Shown: positions 20,011 to 30,551, counted from the first letter of the stretch. The stretch is DNA of 64,000 bases from an uncultured Bacteroidales bacterium (GCA_947168065.1 CAMVKH010000001.1:372001-436000), one strand, 5' to 3'. The notes: generated by a model not told the origin, from the sequence alone. Translations and numbers: made by a program.

Positions 20011-20928
20011 TCAACGGCCCCAGAGGCTGCGGGGATAGACGCCCTGTTCGATCAGGCGGCCGATCTTGGCCACCACGTCGGGACGGTCTTCCTTGTACGT
20101 GACGCCGAACCACTTCGCATCGCAGTTGAGCACCTTGAAGGAAGCGTCGTGGCGTTTGATCAGTACGTCAGCCACATAGGGAATGAAAAATTCCGCCTTG
20201 GGATTGGTTTTCACGTCGTCGGAGGCGAGGAAGACCTTGAACAGTTCCTCGGACCAGCTGAAATAGTCGGGTGTGAATCCCCAGAAGTTCATCGAGACCA
20301 CGCTGTCTTCAGACACCTCATGGTCCTGACCTTTCTCGGCATAGTAAACCTTGCCGTCAGCCTTGCGCTGGATGGCGGTCCGCTCCGTGACCGTCGAAAG
20401 GCAGGCATTGTCGTCGAGTTCGCAGACACCGCGGGAGACACTGCCGAATTCGGAGAGCGTATTCTTCAGGAAATAGCCGACCAGGGCATATTTTCCCCGG
20501 CAACCTTCGACGCTGCGCAGGAAATCAGCCACGACCTGGAAGCCTTCGCGGCCGTAGAAGTCGTCGGAATTGATGACGGCAAAGGGCTCGTGGATCACAT
20601 CCCTGGCCATCATGACGGCATGATTGGTGCCCCAGGGCTTCTCGCGGCCTTCCGGTACGGAGAAACCTTCCGGCAGGTAATCCAGCTCCTGGTACACGAA
20701 TTCCACATCGATCTTGCCGCCGAAACGCTCCGGAGAGTAGATCTGCTTGAAGGCGTCGGCAAAAGAATGCCGGATGACGAAGACCACCTTGCCGAAACCG
20801 GCCTGGATGGCATCATAAATGGAATAATCGATGATGGCCTCGCCGCAAGGGCCCAGACCGTCCATCTGTTTGAGGGAGCCGTAACGGGAACCCATTCCGG
20901 CCGCCAGCACCAAAAGTGTAGGTTTCAT
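20011..20928 (-). CDS. Sugar-1-phosphate nucleotidyltransferase-like protein
   Basis: MKPTLLVLAAGMGSRYGSLKQMDGLGPCGEAIIDYSIYDA. Confidence 0.87.
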   Translation of the reverse strand: MKPTLLVLAAGMGSRYGSLKQMDGLGPCGEAIIDYSIYDAIQAGFGKVVFVIRHSFADAFKQIYSPERFGGKIDVEFVYQELDYLPEGFSVPEGREKPWGTNHAVMMARDVIHEPFAVINSDDFYGREGFQVVADFLRSVEGCRGKYALVGYFLKNTLSEFGSVSRGVCELDDNACLSTVTERTAIQRKADGKVYYAEKGQDHEVSEDSVVSMNFWGFTPDYFSWSEELFKVFLASDDVKTNPKAEFFIPYVADVLIKRHDASFKVLNCDAKWFGVTYKEDRPDVVAKIGRLIEQGVYPRSLWGR

Positions 20929-20944
20929 ATCTTTCTGCAATCGT

Positions 20945-22786
20945 TTATTTAATTTCCAGGATGGCGGCTGCGCCGGGCTCGACGACATACTTCTCGCCCA
21001 CTTTCAAGCGCTCGCCAGTCATCACGTTCTTCGCTCTTTTCGCATGTTTTGCGGTAATCTCCGAGAAATGGTCCCAGTCAACCGCGTAATCCTCTTTCCC
21101 GCCGTTGAGGATGACCATCACAGCCTCCCCTTTCACGACCCGGAAATAGACGTACACATTGCGGGCATCCGGACGGAAATGGATCATATCGCCCTGCGTA
21201 ACGGCCTTGGAGGTCTTGCGCCAGGTGAACAGGTCGGAGACATACTTGCGCAGCACGACCTGCTCGCGTGTGAACTTGCCCCACGGCATGTCGACCCGCT
21301 CCTGCGAGTGGCCCGTGGTGCCGTCAGCGCTGCGCAGACCGTATTCGTCGCCGTAGTAGAGCTGCGGCACGCCGCGCATGGTGGCCAGCAGCGCGTAGGC
21401 CATCTTGATCTTTTCGGGATCGCCGCCCAGTTCATGGGCCAGGCGCGAGGTATCGTGGTTGCCGATGAAGATCAGGATGTCGGAAGGATCCTCGTACAGA
21501 CGGTCGAGGGCCAGGGAGTTGTAAATCTGCAGCATCGAAGGCTCCCAGGAAGTCCCGTCGGAGGTAAGGGCCGAGAGGGTCGCGAACATCAGGGGGAAAT
21601 CCATGACCGATGGAAGCTGGGAATTGTACCCGTCCTTCTGACGCACGCCTTCCCAGTACGCACAGGAAGCCACGTCGCCGAACCAGACTTCGCCCACGAT
21701 GTTCAGGTTCTTGTACTCGCCACGGATTGCCTTCGTCCAGGCGGCGATGCCCTTCTTGTCGGAATACGGATAGGTATCCACCCTGAGACCGTCGAGGTCG
21801 GCATATTCGATCCACCAGACCGCCATCTGCGTCAGGTACTGTCGCACCAGCGGGTCGGCCATGTTCATGTCCGGCATCGTCGTATCGAACCAGCCCTTCA
21901 CGCAAGACTCCTTATCGATATCTGCAGCATGGGGATCGCTGTGCGTGGACATGGCGGCATTGGTCCGGATCAGACGGTCTCCGCCGCGTTCGAGGTTCTC
22001 CGGATAGTTGATCCAGGTCTGCGACGGCAGGTCTTTCATCCACCAGTGGGCCGTGCCGCAATGGTTCGGCACCATATCCATGATCACTTTCAGCCCCTTG
22101 TCGTGGGCCTTCGAAACAAAGGTCCGGTACAGATCATTGGAGCCGTAGCGCGGGTCGATGCGGTAGTAGTCCGCACAGGCATATCCGTGGTAGGAGTAGC
22201 TCTTCTCATTGTCGAAGGTCAGCGGCGTAGGCCAGATGGTCGTCACGCCGAGGCTCACCAGGTCATCGAGATGGTCGATGATGCCCTGGATGTCACCGCC
22301 GTGGCGGCCTCCCAGATTCTTCGGTGCAGCCTTCTCAACGGCTTCCTTCACAGTATCGTTGCTCTTGTCGCCATTGGCGAAACGGTCGGGCATCAGCAGA
22401 TAGACGGCGTCTTCCGGTCCGAAGGAACTCCTTTTGGCGGAACCGTCGCGGCGCTTGAGCAGCTCATAGTCGAAATCGAACTGGCGGCCGTCAGGCGTCA
22501 CCAGGTTGAAGGTATACGTGCCGGGTTCGAGCCGGCTGCCGATCTTCACTTCCACGAAAAGGTAGTTCGGATTGTCGGTGGAAGTCACCTTTCCTACGGT
22601 AAGGCCCTTGATGGTCGCATCGACCGTCACCTGGGAACCGGCGATGTCCTTTCCGTGGAGCATCAGTTGCAGGTCGGTTTCCATCCCGACCCACCAGCAG
22701 GGAGGCTCGACCCGGTCGAGCTTGTCGGCCCGCAGCGCAGTGGTACTCAGCATGGCCAGGCAGAGGAGCAGGATCCTAGTCTTCAT
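20945..22786 (-). CDS. susA: GH13 neopullulanase-like (SusA-like) glycosidase
   Basis: Signal peptide MKTRILLLCLAMLSTTALRA; DRFANGDKSND, GLRVDTYPYSDK, GEVWFGD, FIGNHDTSR typical of GH13. Confidence 0.75.
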   Translation of the reverse strand: MKTRILLLCLAMLSTTALRADKLDRVEPPCWWVGMETDLQLMLHGKDIAGSQVTVDATIKGLTVGKVTSTDNPNYLFVEVKIGSRLEPGTYTFNLVTPDGRQFDFDYELLKRRDGSAKRSSFGPEDAVYLLMPDRFANGDKSNDTVKEAVEKAAPKNLGGRHGGDIQGIIDHLDDLVSLGVTTIWPTPLTFDNEKSYSYHGYACADYYRIDPRYGSNDLYRTFVSKAHDKGLKVIMDMVPNHCGTAHWWMKDLPSQTWINYPENLERGGDRLIRTNAAMSTHSDPHAADIDKESCVKGWFDTTMPDMNMADPLVRQYLTQMAVWWIEYADLDGLRVDTYPYSDKKGIAAWTKAIRGEYKNLNIVGEVWFGDVASCAYWEGVRQKDGYNSQLPSVMDFPLMFATLSALTSDGTSWEPSMLQIYNSLALDRLYEDPSDILIFIGNHDTSRLAHELGGDPEKIKMAYALLATMRGVPQLYYGDEYGLRSADGTTGHSQERVDMPWGKFTREQVVLRKYVSDLFTWRKTSKAVTQGDMIHFRPDARNVYVYFRVVKGEAVMVILNGGKEDYAVDWDHFSEITAKHAKRAKNVMTGERLKVGEKYVVEPGAAAILEIK

Positions 22787-24155
22787 TTTCTTCAAACTCG
22801 CTTTCGTCACAGTCGCCGAAACAGTCGCCCACGCTGAAGATGATGTGATAGCCGTGGGCCGGCAGGGTAAATTCGCTGTCGGTGGTCACCAGATGGTTTT
22901 CCACCTTGTAGGTCACTACTTCATCGGAGAAGTTGAACATCGCCAGGCACATATCGCCTTCCACTTCACGCTCGAAGGCGAAGACCTGCTTCGGATGGTC
23001 GGTCGGCAGCACGGCCATCGTACCGCCCCAGGGATACGCCCAGAGGCAGGCGTGCTGGTCGCGCAGCTTGATGAGCTCGGTATAGAGACGTGTCATCTCC
23101 ATCGGATCGCCAGCCTTCCAGTCGATCGGATCTTTCTCAAAGAATTCCAGACGCTTGGGCAGGCAGATCTCGTCGCCGTTGTAGAGCATCGGGATGCCCG
23201 GAAGCATGAAGGTCAGCACGGTGAACTGCTTGAGCGAAGGGCCGAACATCTCCAGGTTGGTGCCCGACCAGGAGTTCTGGTCGTGGTTCGAAACGAAGTT
23301 CATGGCCAGCGTTCCGGCAGGCATGCCGGTCTTTTCGGCGTAATTCACGTAGAAATCGGCCAGGTCTTCCGCATTTTTCTTGCCGGCGGCCATATCATAC
23401 CACAGATGCATCTGCTGCCAGGCATAGTAGGCGTCAAATGCGTTCTTCTGCAGATCAGGGGTTTCCGCTTCTGCCAGGAAGAAAAGATTGTCGGGATGCT
23501 GGGCGCGGAAATCGGCGAACGCCTTTTCCCAGAAATCGGTCGGAACCTCGCTCGCCACGTCGCAGCGGAACCCGTCGACACCCCGGTCGATCCAGAACTG
23601 CATCTGCTGTTCCATAGCCGCATACACCTCGGGATGGTTCACGTAGTCGAGATGGGCGATGTCGGTCCAGTCGTACTGCGTAGCCAGGTTGCCCAGCGAG
23701 TCGAGATGGTACCAGTCCTTGTGGTCGCGCGTCCAGGCATGGTCGCGGCCCGTGTGGTTGGCTACCCAGTCAAGGATTACCTTGAAGCCCTTTTCGTGGG
23801 CGGCGGCCAGGAAGTGGTCGAAGTCTTCCATCGTGCCGAATTCGGGGTTGACGGCGCAGTAGTCCTGCACGGCATAGTAGCTGCCGAGCGTACCCTTGCG
23901 GCCTTCGACACCGATCGGATGGATCGGCATCAGCCAGAGGATGTCCACGCCCAATTCGGTGAGCCGGTCGAGCTGCGGCTCGACGGCTGCGAAAGTGCCT
24001 TCGGGCGAGAACTGGCGCACGTTGATCTGGTAGATCACGGCTTTCTGCGCCCACTCAGGATGTATGACATTTGTGAAATTGCCTTCGGGCGCGGTCGTCT
24101 TGTGGCAGGCGGCCAGGCACAGGAACGAAAGCAGGAAGATCAGTGTCTTTTTCAT
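22776..24155 (-). CDS. GH13 alpha-amylase, lipoprotein
   Basis: MKKTLIFLLSFLCLAACHK lipobox; VIYQINVRQFSPEGTF, DGFRCDVASEVP, FVSNHDQNSW. Confidence 0.88.
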   Translation of the reverse strand: MKKTLIFLLSFLCLAACHKTTAPEGNFTNVIHPEWAQKAVIYQINVRQFSPEGTFAAVEPQLDRLTELGVDILWLMPIHPIGVEGRKGTLGSYYAVQDYCAVNPEFGTMEDFDHFLAAAHEKGFKVILDWVANHTGRDHAWTRDHKDWYHLDSLGNLATQYDWTDIAHLDYVNHPEVYAAMEQQMQFWIDRGVDGFRCDVASEVPTDFWEKAFADFRAQHPDNLFFLAEAETPDLQKNAFDAYYAWQQMHLWYDMAAGKKNAEDLADFYVNYAEKTGMPAGTLAMNFVSNHDQNSWSGTNLEMFGPSLKQFTVLTFMLPGIPMLYNGDEICLPKRLEFFEKDPIDWKAGDPMEMTRLYTELIKLRDQHACLWAYPWGGTMAVLPTDHPKQVFAFEREVEGDMCLAMFNFSDEVVTYKVENHLVTTDSEFTLPAHGYHIIFSVGDCFGDCDESEFEENED

Positions 24156-24164
24156 ATCGTCGGA

Positions 24165-26201
24165 TTATTTGATGATTTCATAGGAAAGCGGTGCGACCTC
24201 AACCGTACAGCTGTTTTTCCCGCGCACGGTCAAACCGCACGGCAGGTTGAGGGTCAGGGAGCGGGATTGCGCACCCTTGTTGAGCACCACCGCCACCGTC
24301 TCGCCCATATAGCTGCGGGAATAGGCCAGGACGTCCTTGTCGACGTACAGCAGTTTATAATCCCCATAGATCAGCGGCATCGAGACGTTGTGCATACGGG
24401 CCAGCGCCTTCGTGGTGGCAAGCACGCTCTGTTCGGCCGGCGTCAGGTCGTCGAACTGCATCCAGCGGCGGTTGTCCGGGTCGTTCGCGCCCGGCTGGCC
24501 GAATTCGTCTCCATAATAGATGCACGGAATGCCGGGAATCGTGAAATTGAAGGCGTGCAGCATCTTCAGGTATTTGTAGCCCACGGGGTCGGTGACGCGG
24601 ATGTCACGGTGCCATCCCGCAGCCTTCTGGTCCTCGCCCGGCTTGAATTCGTGGCTGGCCAGGCAGATGTAGCGGGGACGGTCGTGGTTGCCGGTGATGT
24701 TGCCCATCAGGTGGTGCGAACCATACACGGACAAGTCCTCCGCAATGCGGTCGGCCAGACCCGTAAAGTCGCCGTCTTCCGACGTGGTGGCCCAGCCGAA
24801 GGTGTCATAGACATTGAAGTCGAACTGCGCATCCTGCATCCCGGGCTTCACGTACGAATTGATGAGCGCCGTGGAGCCGTAGGTCTCGCCGATCTGGTAG
24901 AAGGTCCGGCCGGGCAGGCTGTCGTAGAGCTTGCGGGTGAGCATGCGCCAGTACTGTTCAGGCACGTGCTTGGTGGCATCGTGGCGGAAGCCGTCGAAAT
25001 CGAAGTGCTGCATCCAGAACAGCGCCGAGTCGGTAAGCTGGGCGCAGATGTCTGCGCGTTCCAGGTCGAGGGTCGGGATATGGTCGTCGAACCAGGTGGT
25101 CAAGCGGAATTCATCGTAGAGCTGGCGGTTCGGCCGGCCGTCTGGCGTATCGGAAGGAGTCGTCCAATCCGGATGGGCGGTCAGCGTCGGGCTCTGGATA
25201 TGCATATGGTTCGACACATAATCGAGAATCACGTTCTTGCCATCCTTGTGCGCTTTGTCGAGCAGGTCGCGGAGTTCCGCCTCGGTGCCGTAACGGACGT
25301 CGATGGCCGTGGCGTAGTAAGGCCAGTAGCCGTGATAGCCGCTGAACCGGGTCTTGGGATCGTAGATCTGTCCCCAGGCGTCCCAAGGATTCTGGGTGAT
25401 CGGCGAAAGCCAGATGGTGGTCACGCCCAGCGAGTCGAAATAGCCTTTCTCGAGGGTCTGCGTGACGCCCAGGATATCACCGCCCCAGTAGTCCACCTTG
25501 GGATGGACCAGCGGCGAATGGAGCGGCATGTCGTTGTCCTTGCGGCCGTCGACGAACCGGTCGATCATCAGTGAATAGAGCACCTGCGCGTGCTTGTCGG
25601 TGCGGTCAAGCTCTTTCGTCGTGCGCATTACCTTGCCGTAACGGACGGGAACAAGGATGTCGTTGCCCAGGCCGTCGGCATTGGCGCAGAACGCGCGCAC
25701 GTAGGAGCGCTCCATCTTCTCCGCATTCTTCGGCACAGTGATCTCCAGCTTGCTGCGGTCGATCACCCGGATGCCGTGCTCCTTGTCGAGCACGGTGTTC
25801 TGCCAGAGCACCAGCACGTCATCCGCCTGGTTCTCGATCAGGATATAGAACCGGTCCGGCTTCCCTTCCACGGGCGCCGTGGTGATGAAGGGTACCTTCT
25901 CCGGGTCGCAAGACTCCATCTTCACGGGCAGCATGTTCTTGAGCACGAGCGCACCCTTCCCCGCCACGGACGTAATCTCCATCCAGGAAAGGAACGGCGT
26001 ATCCAGCCCCGCATCAATCGTAAGCGTATCTGCCTCGGGCAAAGTCGGGAAATAATCCCTTACGATCACCTGGGTACTTGCCTCCTGCAACAGACAAGGC
26101 GACGCCAGCGGCCCCCTGTCGAACAGCGGTGACGGCGTCACCCCCTTGTGGCCGCATCCCGCCGCCACGAGCAACAAAAGAAAGAAGGACAGTTTTCGCA
26201 T
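24165..26201 (-). CDS. GH13 alpha-amylase-family lipoprotein
   Basis: MRKLSFFLLLLVAAGCGHKG lipobox; VLYSLMIDRFVDGRKDND, FDGFRHDATKHVP, NITGNHDRPRY. Confidence 0.88.
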   Translation of the reverse strand: MRKLSFFLLLLVAAGCGHKGVTPSPLFDRGPLASPCLLQEASTQVIVRDYFPTLPEADTLTIDAGLDTPFLSWMEITSVAGKGALVLKNMLPVKMESCDPEKVPFITTAPVEGKPDRFYILIENQADDVLVLWQNTVLDKEHGIRVIDRSKLEITVPKNAEKMERSYVRAFCANADGLGNDILVPVRYGKVMRTTKELDRTDKHAQVLYSLMIDRFVDGRKDNDMPLHSPLVHPKVDYWGGDILGVTQTLEKGYFDSLGVTTIWLSPITQNPWDAWGQIYDPKTRFSGYHGYWPYYATAIDVRYGTEAELRDLLDKAHKDGKNVILDYVSNHMHIQSPTLTAHPDWTTPSDTPDGRPNRQLYDEFRLTTWFDDHIPTLDLERADICAQLTDSALFWMQHFDFDGFRHDATKHVPEQYWRMLTRKLYDSLPGRTFYQIGETYGSTALINSYVKPGMQDAQFDFNVYDTFGWATTSEDGDFTGLADRIAEDLSVYGSHHLMGNITGNHDRPRYICLASHEFKPGEDQKAAGWHRDIRVTDPVGYKYLKMLHAFNFTIPGIPCIYYGDEFGQPGANDPDNRRWMQFDDLTPAEQSVLATTKALARMHNVSMPLIYGDYKLLYVDKDVLAYSRSYMGETVAVVLNKGAQSRSLTLNLPCGLTVRGKNSCTVEVAPLSYEIIK

Positions 26202-26207
26202 AACTTT

Positions 26208-26215
26208 CAAAGTTA
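26208..26215 (-). promoter_or_regulatory. -7 promoter element immediately upstream of the GH13 gene
   Basis: Minus strand TAACTTTG, 6 nt before ATG at 26201. Confidence 0.45.
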
Positions 26216-26273
26216 GCAAAAATCTGCAAGCTTTGAAAGAATTCTCCGGTTTTCCTCAACGCTGGTCCTCATC

Positions 26274-26356
26274 AAAAAAAAGAGCGAGTCCGCAGACCCG
26301 CCCTTGATGTTTTCACAACGGAATAATCCTTATTGTGAATGGCTTCATTTTTAGTG
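26274..26356 (-). ncRNA. Putative tracrRNA of the type II-C system
   Basis: Minus strand ACACTAAAAATGAAGCCATTCACAAT is complementary to the crRNA repeat GTTGTGAATGGCTTTCATTTTTAGT (1-nt bulge, G-U wobble). Followed by hairpin GGGCGGGTC-TGCG-GACTCGCTC and T8. Preceded by TTTG-N20-TACCTTTG. Confidence 0.85.
26282..26303 (-). terminator. Rho-independent terminator of the tracrRNA
   Basis: 9-bp stem (two G-U) with TGCG loop, then eight T on the minus strand (26281-26274). Confidence 0.8.
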
Positions 26357-26359
26357 TTA

Positions 26360-26391
26360 CAAAGGTAGCTTAATCATCTGATAATTGCAAA
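26360..26391 (-). promoter_or_regulatory. tracrRNA promoter
   Basis: Minus strand TTTG (26391-26388), N20, TACCTTTG (26367-26360). Confidence 0.7.
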
Positions 26392-26432
26392 AATAATGTT
26401 AAATTTGAGAGATAATTATTGAGCACGGTATA

Positions 26433-29400
26433 ATGAAGAAGATTCTCGGACTCGACTTAGGAACAGCCAGTATCGGTTGGGCGGTAATCGAAAGAGCAGA
26501 AAAAACAGATGAATCCACAAGAATCGTTGCCTGTGGTTCTCGCGTGGTACCTCTTTCTTCGGACGAAAAAGACAATTTCGAAAAAGGAAAATCAATAACG
26601 ACAAATGCGGATCGCAGATTAAAGCGAAGTATGCGCAGAAATCTTCAGAGAAGGAATTCCCGAAGAGATGCGCTGATTGCTCTTTTACGGTCGGAGGGCT
26701 GGATTCACGCGGACGACGTTTTGTCTGAAGAAGGTAAAGGGACCACCCATGAGACACTTCGACTGCGAGCGAAGGCTGCACAAGAGAAAATCAGTCTTTT
26801 ACAACTGGCCCGGGTACTGCTCTCGATCAATGGAAAGCGGGGCTATAAAAGCTCTCGAAAAGTCGATACGGGCGAAGAAGGGCAGTTAATTGACGGAATG
26901 AGCATCGCCAAGGAACTTCAGTTATTGCAGATTACACCTTCTGAATACCGTCAAAGACATATCTTGGATGGGAAACCGAAGCGATTTGATTTCTATCGCT
27001 CCGACCTTGAAAATGAGTATGAGAAGATATGGACTTTTCAACAACAGTTCTATCCCGATATCCTGACAGAAGAACTCCACAAGCAACTTCAACGGCAAGG
27101 AAAGCAAGGGACATCCTCGATTTTCCTGGCAAAACATGGCATTTATACTGCTGACAACAAAGGAAAAGACAAAGATAAAACGGCCGTAACGTGGCGAGTC
27201 GCCGCTCTCACGGAAAAGCTGGAGCCCGATGTCCTGGCCTACGTGATTTCAGATATCCGAAAAGACATCCAAAACTCCAGTGGGTACCTTGGGCAGATCA
27301 GCGATCGCAGCAAGGAATTGTTTTTCAACAATGAGACTGTCGGTCAATACCTTTTTCGACATTTACAAAAAGATCCTCTTTATAGTACACGGAATAAAGT
27401 TTTTTATCGGCAAGACTACATCGACGAATTCAACCGTATCTGGACAGTTCAGGCCGGTTATTACCCAGAATTGAACGATTCTCTGAGACGCAAAATTGCT
27501 GATCAGATACTGTTTTATCAACGACCGCTCAAATCGCAAAAGGGGCTGGTTTCTTTCTGCGAGTTCGAGAGCCATCCAATTGAAGTACTTGTAGACGGAA
27601 AGAAGCAAGTCAAAACTACGGGGAGCCGGTGCGCCCCTAAAGCATCATTACTTTTCCAAGAATTCAAGATTTGGCTGATCCTGAACAATTTGCGCATCAA
27701 AGACAGAGTGAACGATGGCGAACGAATACTGAGTCTTGATGAAAAGAATCTGCTTTCTCAAGAACTGTCTATTAAAAGAAGTATGAGACAGACGGAGGTT
27801 CTTAAGCACCTCGGTTTGGCTCCTCGCCGCTATGAACTCAACTATTCGGAAATAGAAGGGAACACGACTTTATCTGCACTTTTCTCCGCTTACCTCTCTA
27901 TCGTAGACTTATCGGGGCATGGAGAACACGATATTAATAAGCTGAATTACAATCAGGTCCTCTCAGTTGTTCAAACTGTCCTACCTGTTCTCGGCTGCAC
28001 AAACGACATCTTTCATTTTCAGCCTGATCTCCCGAAACAAGAATATGAGCAACAACCCCTATTCAAACTTTGGCACTTATTATATTCCTACGAAGGAGAT
28101 AACTCCCATTCCGGCAAAGAATCTTTATTCAGGCGAATATCAGACTTGACAGGATTGGACCGTGAATATGCAAAAGTACTCGGCGCCATTACGTTTAAAG
28201 ATGATTACGCCTCACTTAGCCATAAAGCTATCAGCAAAATCCTGCCGTACCTGAAAGAAGGAAACACTTATGACAAAGCCTGCACACGGGCTGGATACAA
28301 TCATTCTCACTTCGAAACTGCCGAGGAACGTGGCCAAAAGCAATTGCTGGATCATTTGGAGCAATTGCCCAAAGGATGTCTGAGGAATCCCGTCGTAGAG
28401 AAAATACTCAACCAAATGGTCAATGTCGTCAATGCTTCTACCCAAGCATACGGCAAACCCGATGAGATTCATATTGAATTAGCCCGTGAACTAAAACAGA
28501 GTGCAAGAGAAAGAGAAAAAGCCACTTCCGACATTGAAGGCAATAAAAAGAGGAACCTCGAAATTGTCAAAATCCTTCAAGAGGATTTCCACGTCACCAA
28601 TGTTAGGAAAACGGATATTCTCAGATATCGTCTCTATGAAGAATTGAAGGAAAATGGATTCAAAACCTTGTATTCAGACAAGTATGTACCAAGAGACAAA
28701 CTGTTTTCCAAAGAAATAGATATTGAACACATCATTCCTCAGGCAAGACTGTTTGACGACTCTTTCTCAAACAAAACAATTGAATACAAAGACATCAATA
28801 TTGAAAAAGGAAGACGGACGGCCGCGGACTTCGTCAAAGAAAAATATGGTGAGGAAGGTTATACTCGCTTCAGACTGAGGGTTGACGACCTTCGAAACAG
28901 AGGCGCCCTCTCTGACAAAAAGAGGAAAAATCTGCTGATGACGGAATCAGATATTCCCTCAGGTTTTGTAGACAGAGATATCCGGAATTCCCAGTACATT
29001 TCCAAGAAGGCTCAGGAGCTTTTGAAGGACTATGTAAGAATAGTCCTTCCAACATCGGGTTCTGTGACAGCCCGACTACGCGAAGAATGGCAGTTGGTCG
29101 ACGTGATGAAGGAACTTAACTTTGCGAAATATGAAAAAGCCGGCAAAACAGCGATTACCGAAGATATTGATGGCAGAATAATACGCAAAATTCAGGACTG
29201 GACCAAGAGAAACGACCATCGCCACCATGCAATGGACGCGATTACAATTGCTTTAACCAAACCCGAACACATACAGATCCTCAACAACCTCAATGCCCGA
29301 AGCGACAAAGACTCTGTTTTCTTCCAAATGCTTCAAAAGGAGACCGTTGTTATCGGGAACAAACGAATCTTCACGCCGCCGATGCCTTTGGACATCCTTC

Positions 29401-30551
29401 GTGGTGAGGTAAAAAGGTCTTTAAATGATACCCTCATTTCTATCAAAGCCAAGAATAAAGTTGTAACTAACAATATCAATAAAACCAAGACTAAAAACGG
29501 TTATCAACGGACGACAGAACTTACCCCAAGAGGTCCTTTGCATAAGGAGCAAGTCTATGGACAACGGTTCAGATATGAGACTTTCGAGGTGACGGTCAAC
29601 GCAAAGATGACGAAAGAAGTCATTGCCAACGTCGCTTCTAAGCGTCTCCGCGAAGCATTATTTATACGGCTGAATGAGTTTGATGGTGATCCCAAAAAGG
29701 CATTCACCGGAAAAAACGCATTAGACAAGAATCCCATTTATCTGGATTCCCTGCATACGGAAAAGGTTCCTCAGAAAGTCAAATGTACCCGTCTTGCCCC
29801 CTACTATTGCATCCGGAAAGATATCGGCCCGGATTTAAGTATCGACAAAATCATCGACACCAAAGTCCGTTCTCGAATTGAGGAGCGTATTTCAGAGTAT
29901 GGTGGAAACGCAAAAGCAGCCTTGTCCAATCTGGATACAAACCCCATTTGGCTCAACGATGCCAAAACAATTCCTATTAAACGTGTAACAATAGGCGAGA
30001 ACTTCGACCTATGTGCTATTCACAACAAAAGGGACAAGAATGGCCAAATAATCCTTGATGCGGATGGTAATACAATCCCCTCTGATTTCGTCAATCTCCG
30101 GAATAATCACCATGTCGCACTATATCTGGACGCTGAAGGAAAAGTTCAAGAATCCATCGTTCCTTTCTTTGAAGCATTGAATCGAGTCAACCAAGGGCTT
30201 CCCGTTGTCGACAGAATGTTTCATTCAGATCTGGGTTGGGAATTCCTTTACAGTATGAAAGTCAATGAGATGTTTGTTTTCCCGGACGAAGCTAATGGCT
30301 TTTATCCTCAAGAAATCGATTTGTTGAATCCAGCCAATGCTTCTTTGATAAGCCCGCATCTTTATAGAGTTCAAAAACTTAGTAGTAAAGATTATTATTT
30401 CCGGCACCATCAAGAAACTTCTATTGAAGACGATAAAGCATTAAGGGACATTACGTGGAAAAGAGTACAATCAATTCAGGCTATGAAGGATGTCGTTAAA
30501 GTACGGATTGACCATCTTGGCAGAATCGTCACCATCGGAGAGTATGATTAA
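26433..30551 (+). CDS. cas9: Type II-C Cas9 endonuclease, 1372 aa
   Basis: RuvC-I MKKILGLDLGTASIGWAVIE; bridge helix DRRLKRSMRRNLQRRNSRRDALI; RuvC-II DEIHIELARELKQ; HNH IDIEHIIPQARLFDDSFSNKT; RuvC-III NDHRHHAMDAITIAL. Confidence 0.98.
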   Translation: MKKILGLDLGTASIGWAVIERAEKTDESTRIVACGSRVVPLSSDEKDNFEKGKSITTNADRRLKRSMRRNLQRRNSRRDALIALLRSEGWIHADDVLSEEGKGTTHETLRLRAKAAQEKISLLQLARVLLSINGKRGYKSSRKVDTGEEGQLIDGMSIAKELQLLQITPSEYRQRHILDGKPKRFDFYRSDLENEYEKIWTFQQQFYPDILTEELHKQLQRQGKQGTSSIFLAKHGIYTADNKGKDKDKTAVTWRVAALTEKLEPDVLAYVISDIRKDIQNSSGYLGQISDRSKELFFNNETVGQYLFRHLQKDPLYSTRNKVFYRQDYIDEFNRIWTVQAGYYPELNDSLRRKIADQILFYQRPLKSQKGLVSFCEFESHPIEVLVDGKKQVKTTGSRCAPKASLLFQEFKIWLILNNLRIKDRVNDGERILSLDEKNLLSQELSIKRSMRQTEVLKHLGLAPRRYELNYSEIEGNTTLSALFSAYLSIVDLSGHGEHDINKLNYNQVLSVVQTVLPVLGCTNDIFHFQPDLPKQEYEQQPLFKLWHLLYSYEGDNSHSGKESLFRRISDLTGLDREYAKVLGAITFKDDYASLSHKAISKILPYLKEGNTYDKACTRAGYNHSHFETAEERGQKQLLDHLEQLPKGCLRNPVVEKILNQMVNVVNASTQAYGKPDEIHIELARELKQSAREREKATSDIEGNKKRNLEIVKILQEDFHVTNVRKTDILRYRLYEELKENGFKTLYSDKYVPRDKLFSKEIDIEHIIPQARLFDDSFSNKTIEYKDINIEKGRRTAADFVKEKYGEEGYTRFRLRVDDLRNRGALSDKKRKNLLMTESDIPSGFVDRDIRNSQYISKKAQELLKDYVRIVLPTSGSVTARLREEWQLVDVMKELNFAKYEKAGKTAITEDIDGRIIRKIQDWTKRNDHRHHAMDAITIALTKPEHIQILNNLNARSDKDSVFFQMLQKETVVIGNKRIFTPPMPLDILRGEVKRSLNDTLISIKAKNKVVTNNINKTKTKNGYQRTTELTPRGPLHKEQVYGQRFRYETFEVTVNAKMTKEVIANVASKRLREALFIRLNEFDGDPKKAFTGKNALDKNPIYLDSLHTEKVPQKVKCTRLAPYYCIRKDIGPDLSIDKIIDTKVRSRIEERISEYGGNAKAALSNLDTNPIWLNDAKTIPIKRVTIGENFDLCAIHNKRDKNGQIILDADGNTIPSDFVNLRNNHHVALYLDAEGKVQESIVPFFEALNRVNQGLPVVDRMFHSDLGWEFLYSMKVNEMFVFPDEANGFYPQEIDLLNPANASLISPHLYRVQKLSSKDYYFRHHQETSIEDDKALRDITWKRVQSIQAMKDVVKVRIDHLGRIVTIGEYD

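Noticed and set aside
22572-25574. 1000-aa plus-strand ORF
   Set aside because: Antisense shadow of susA and the GH13 genes, driven by high GC3; His/Arg/Val/Glu-rich with no recognisable domain.
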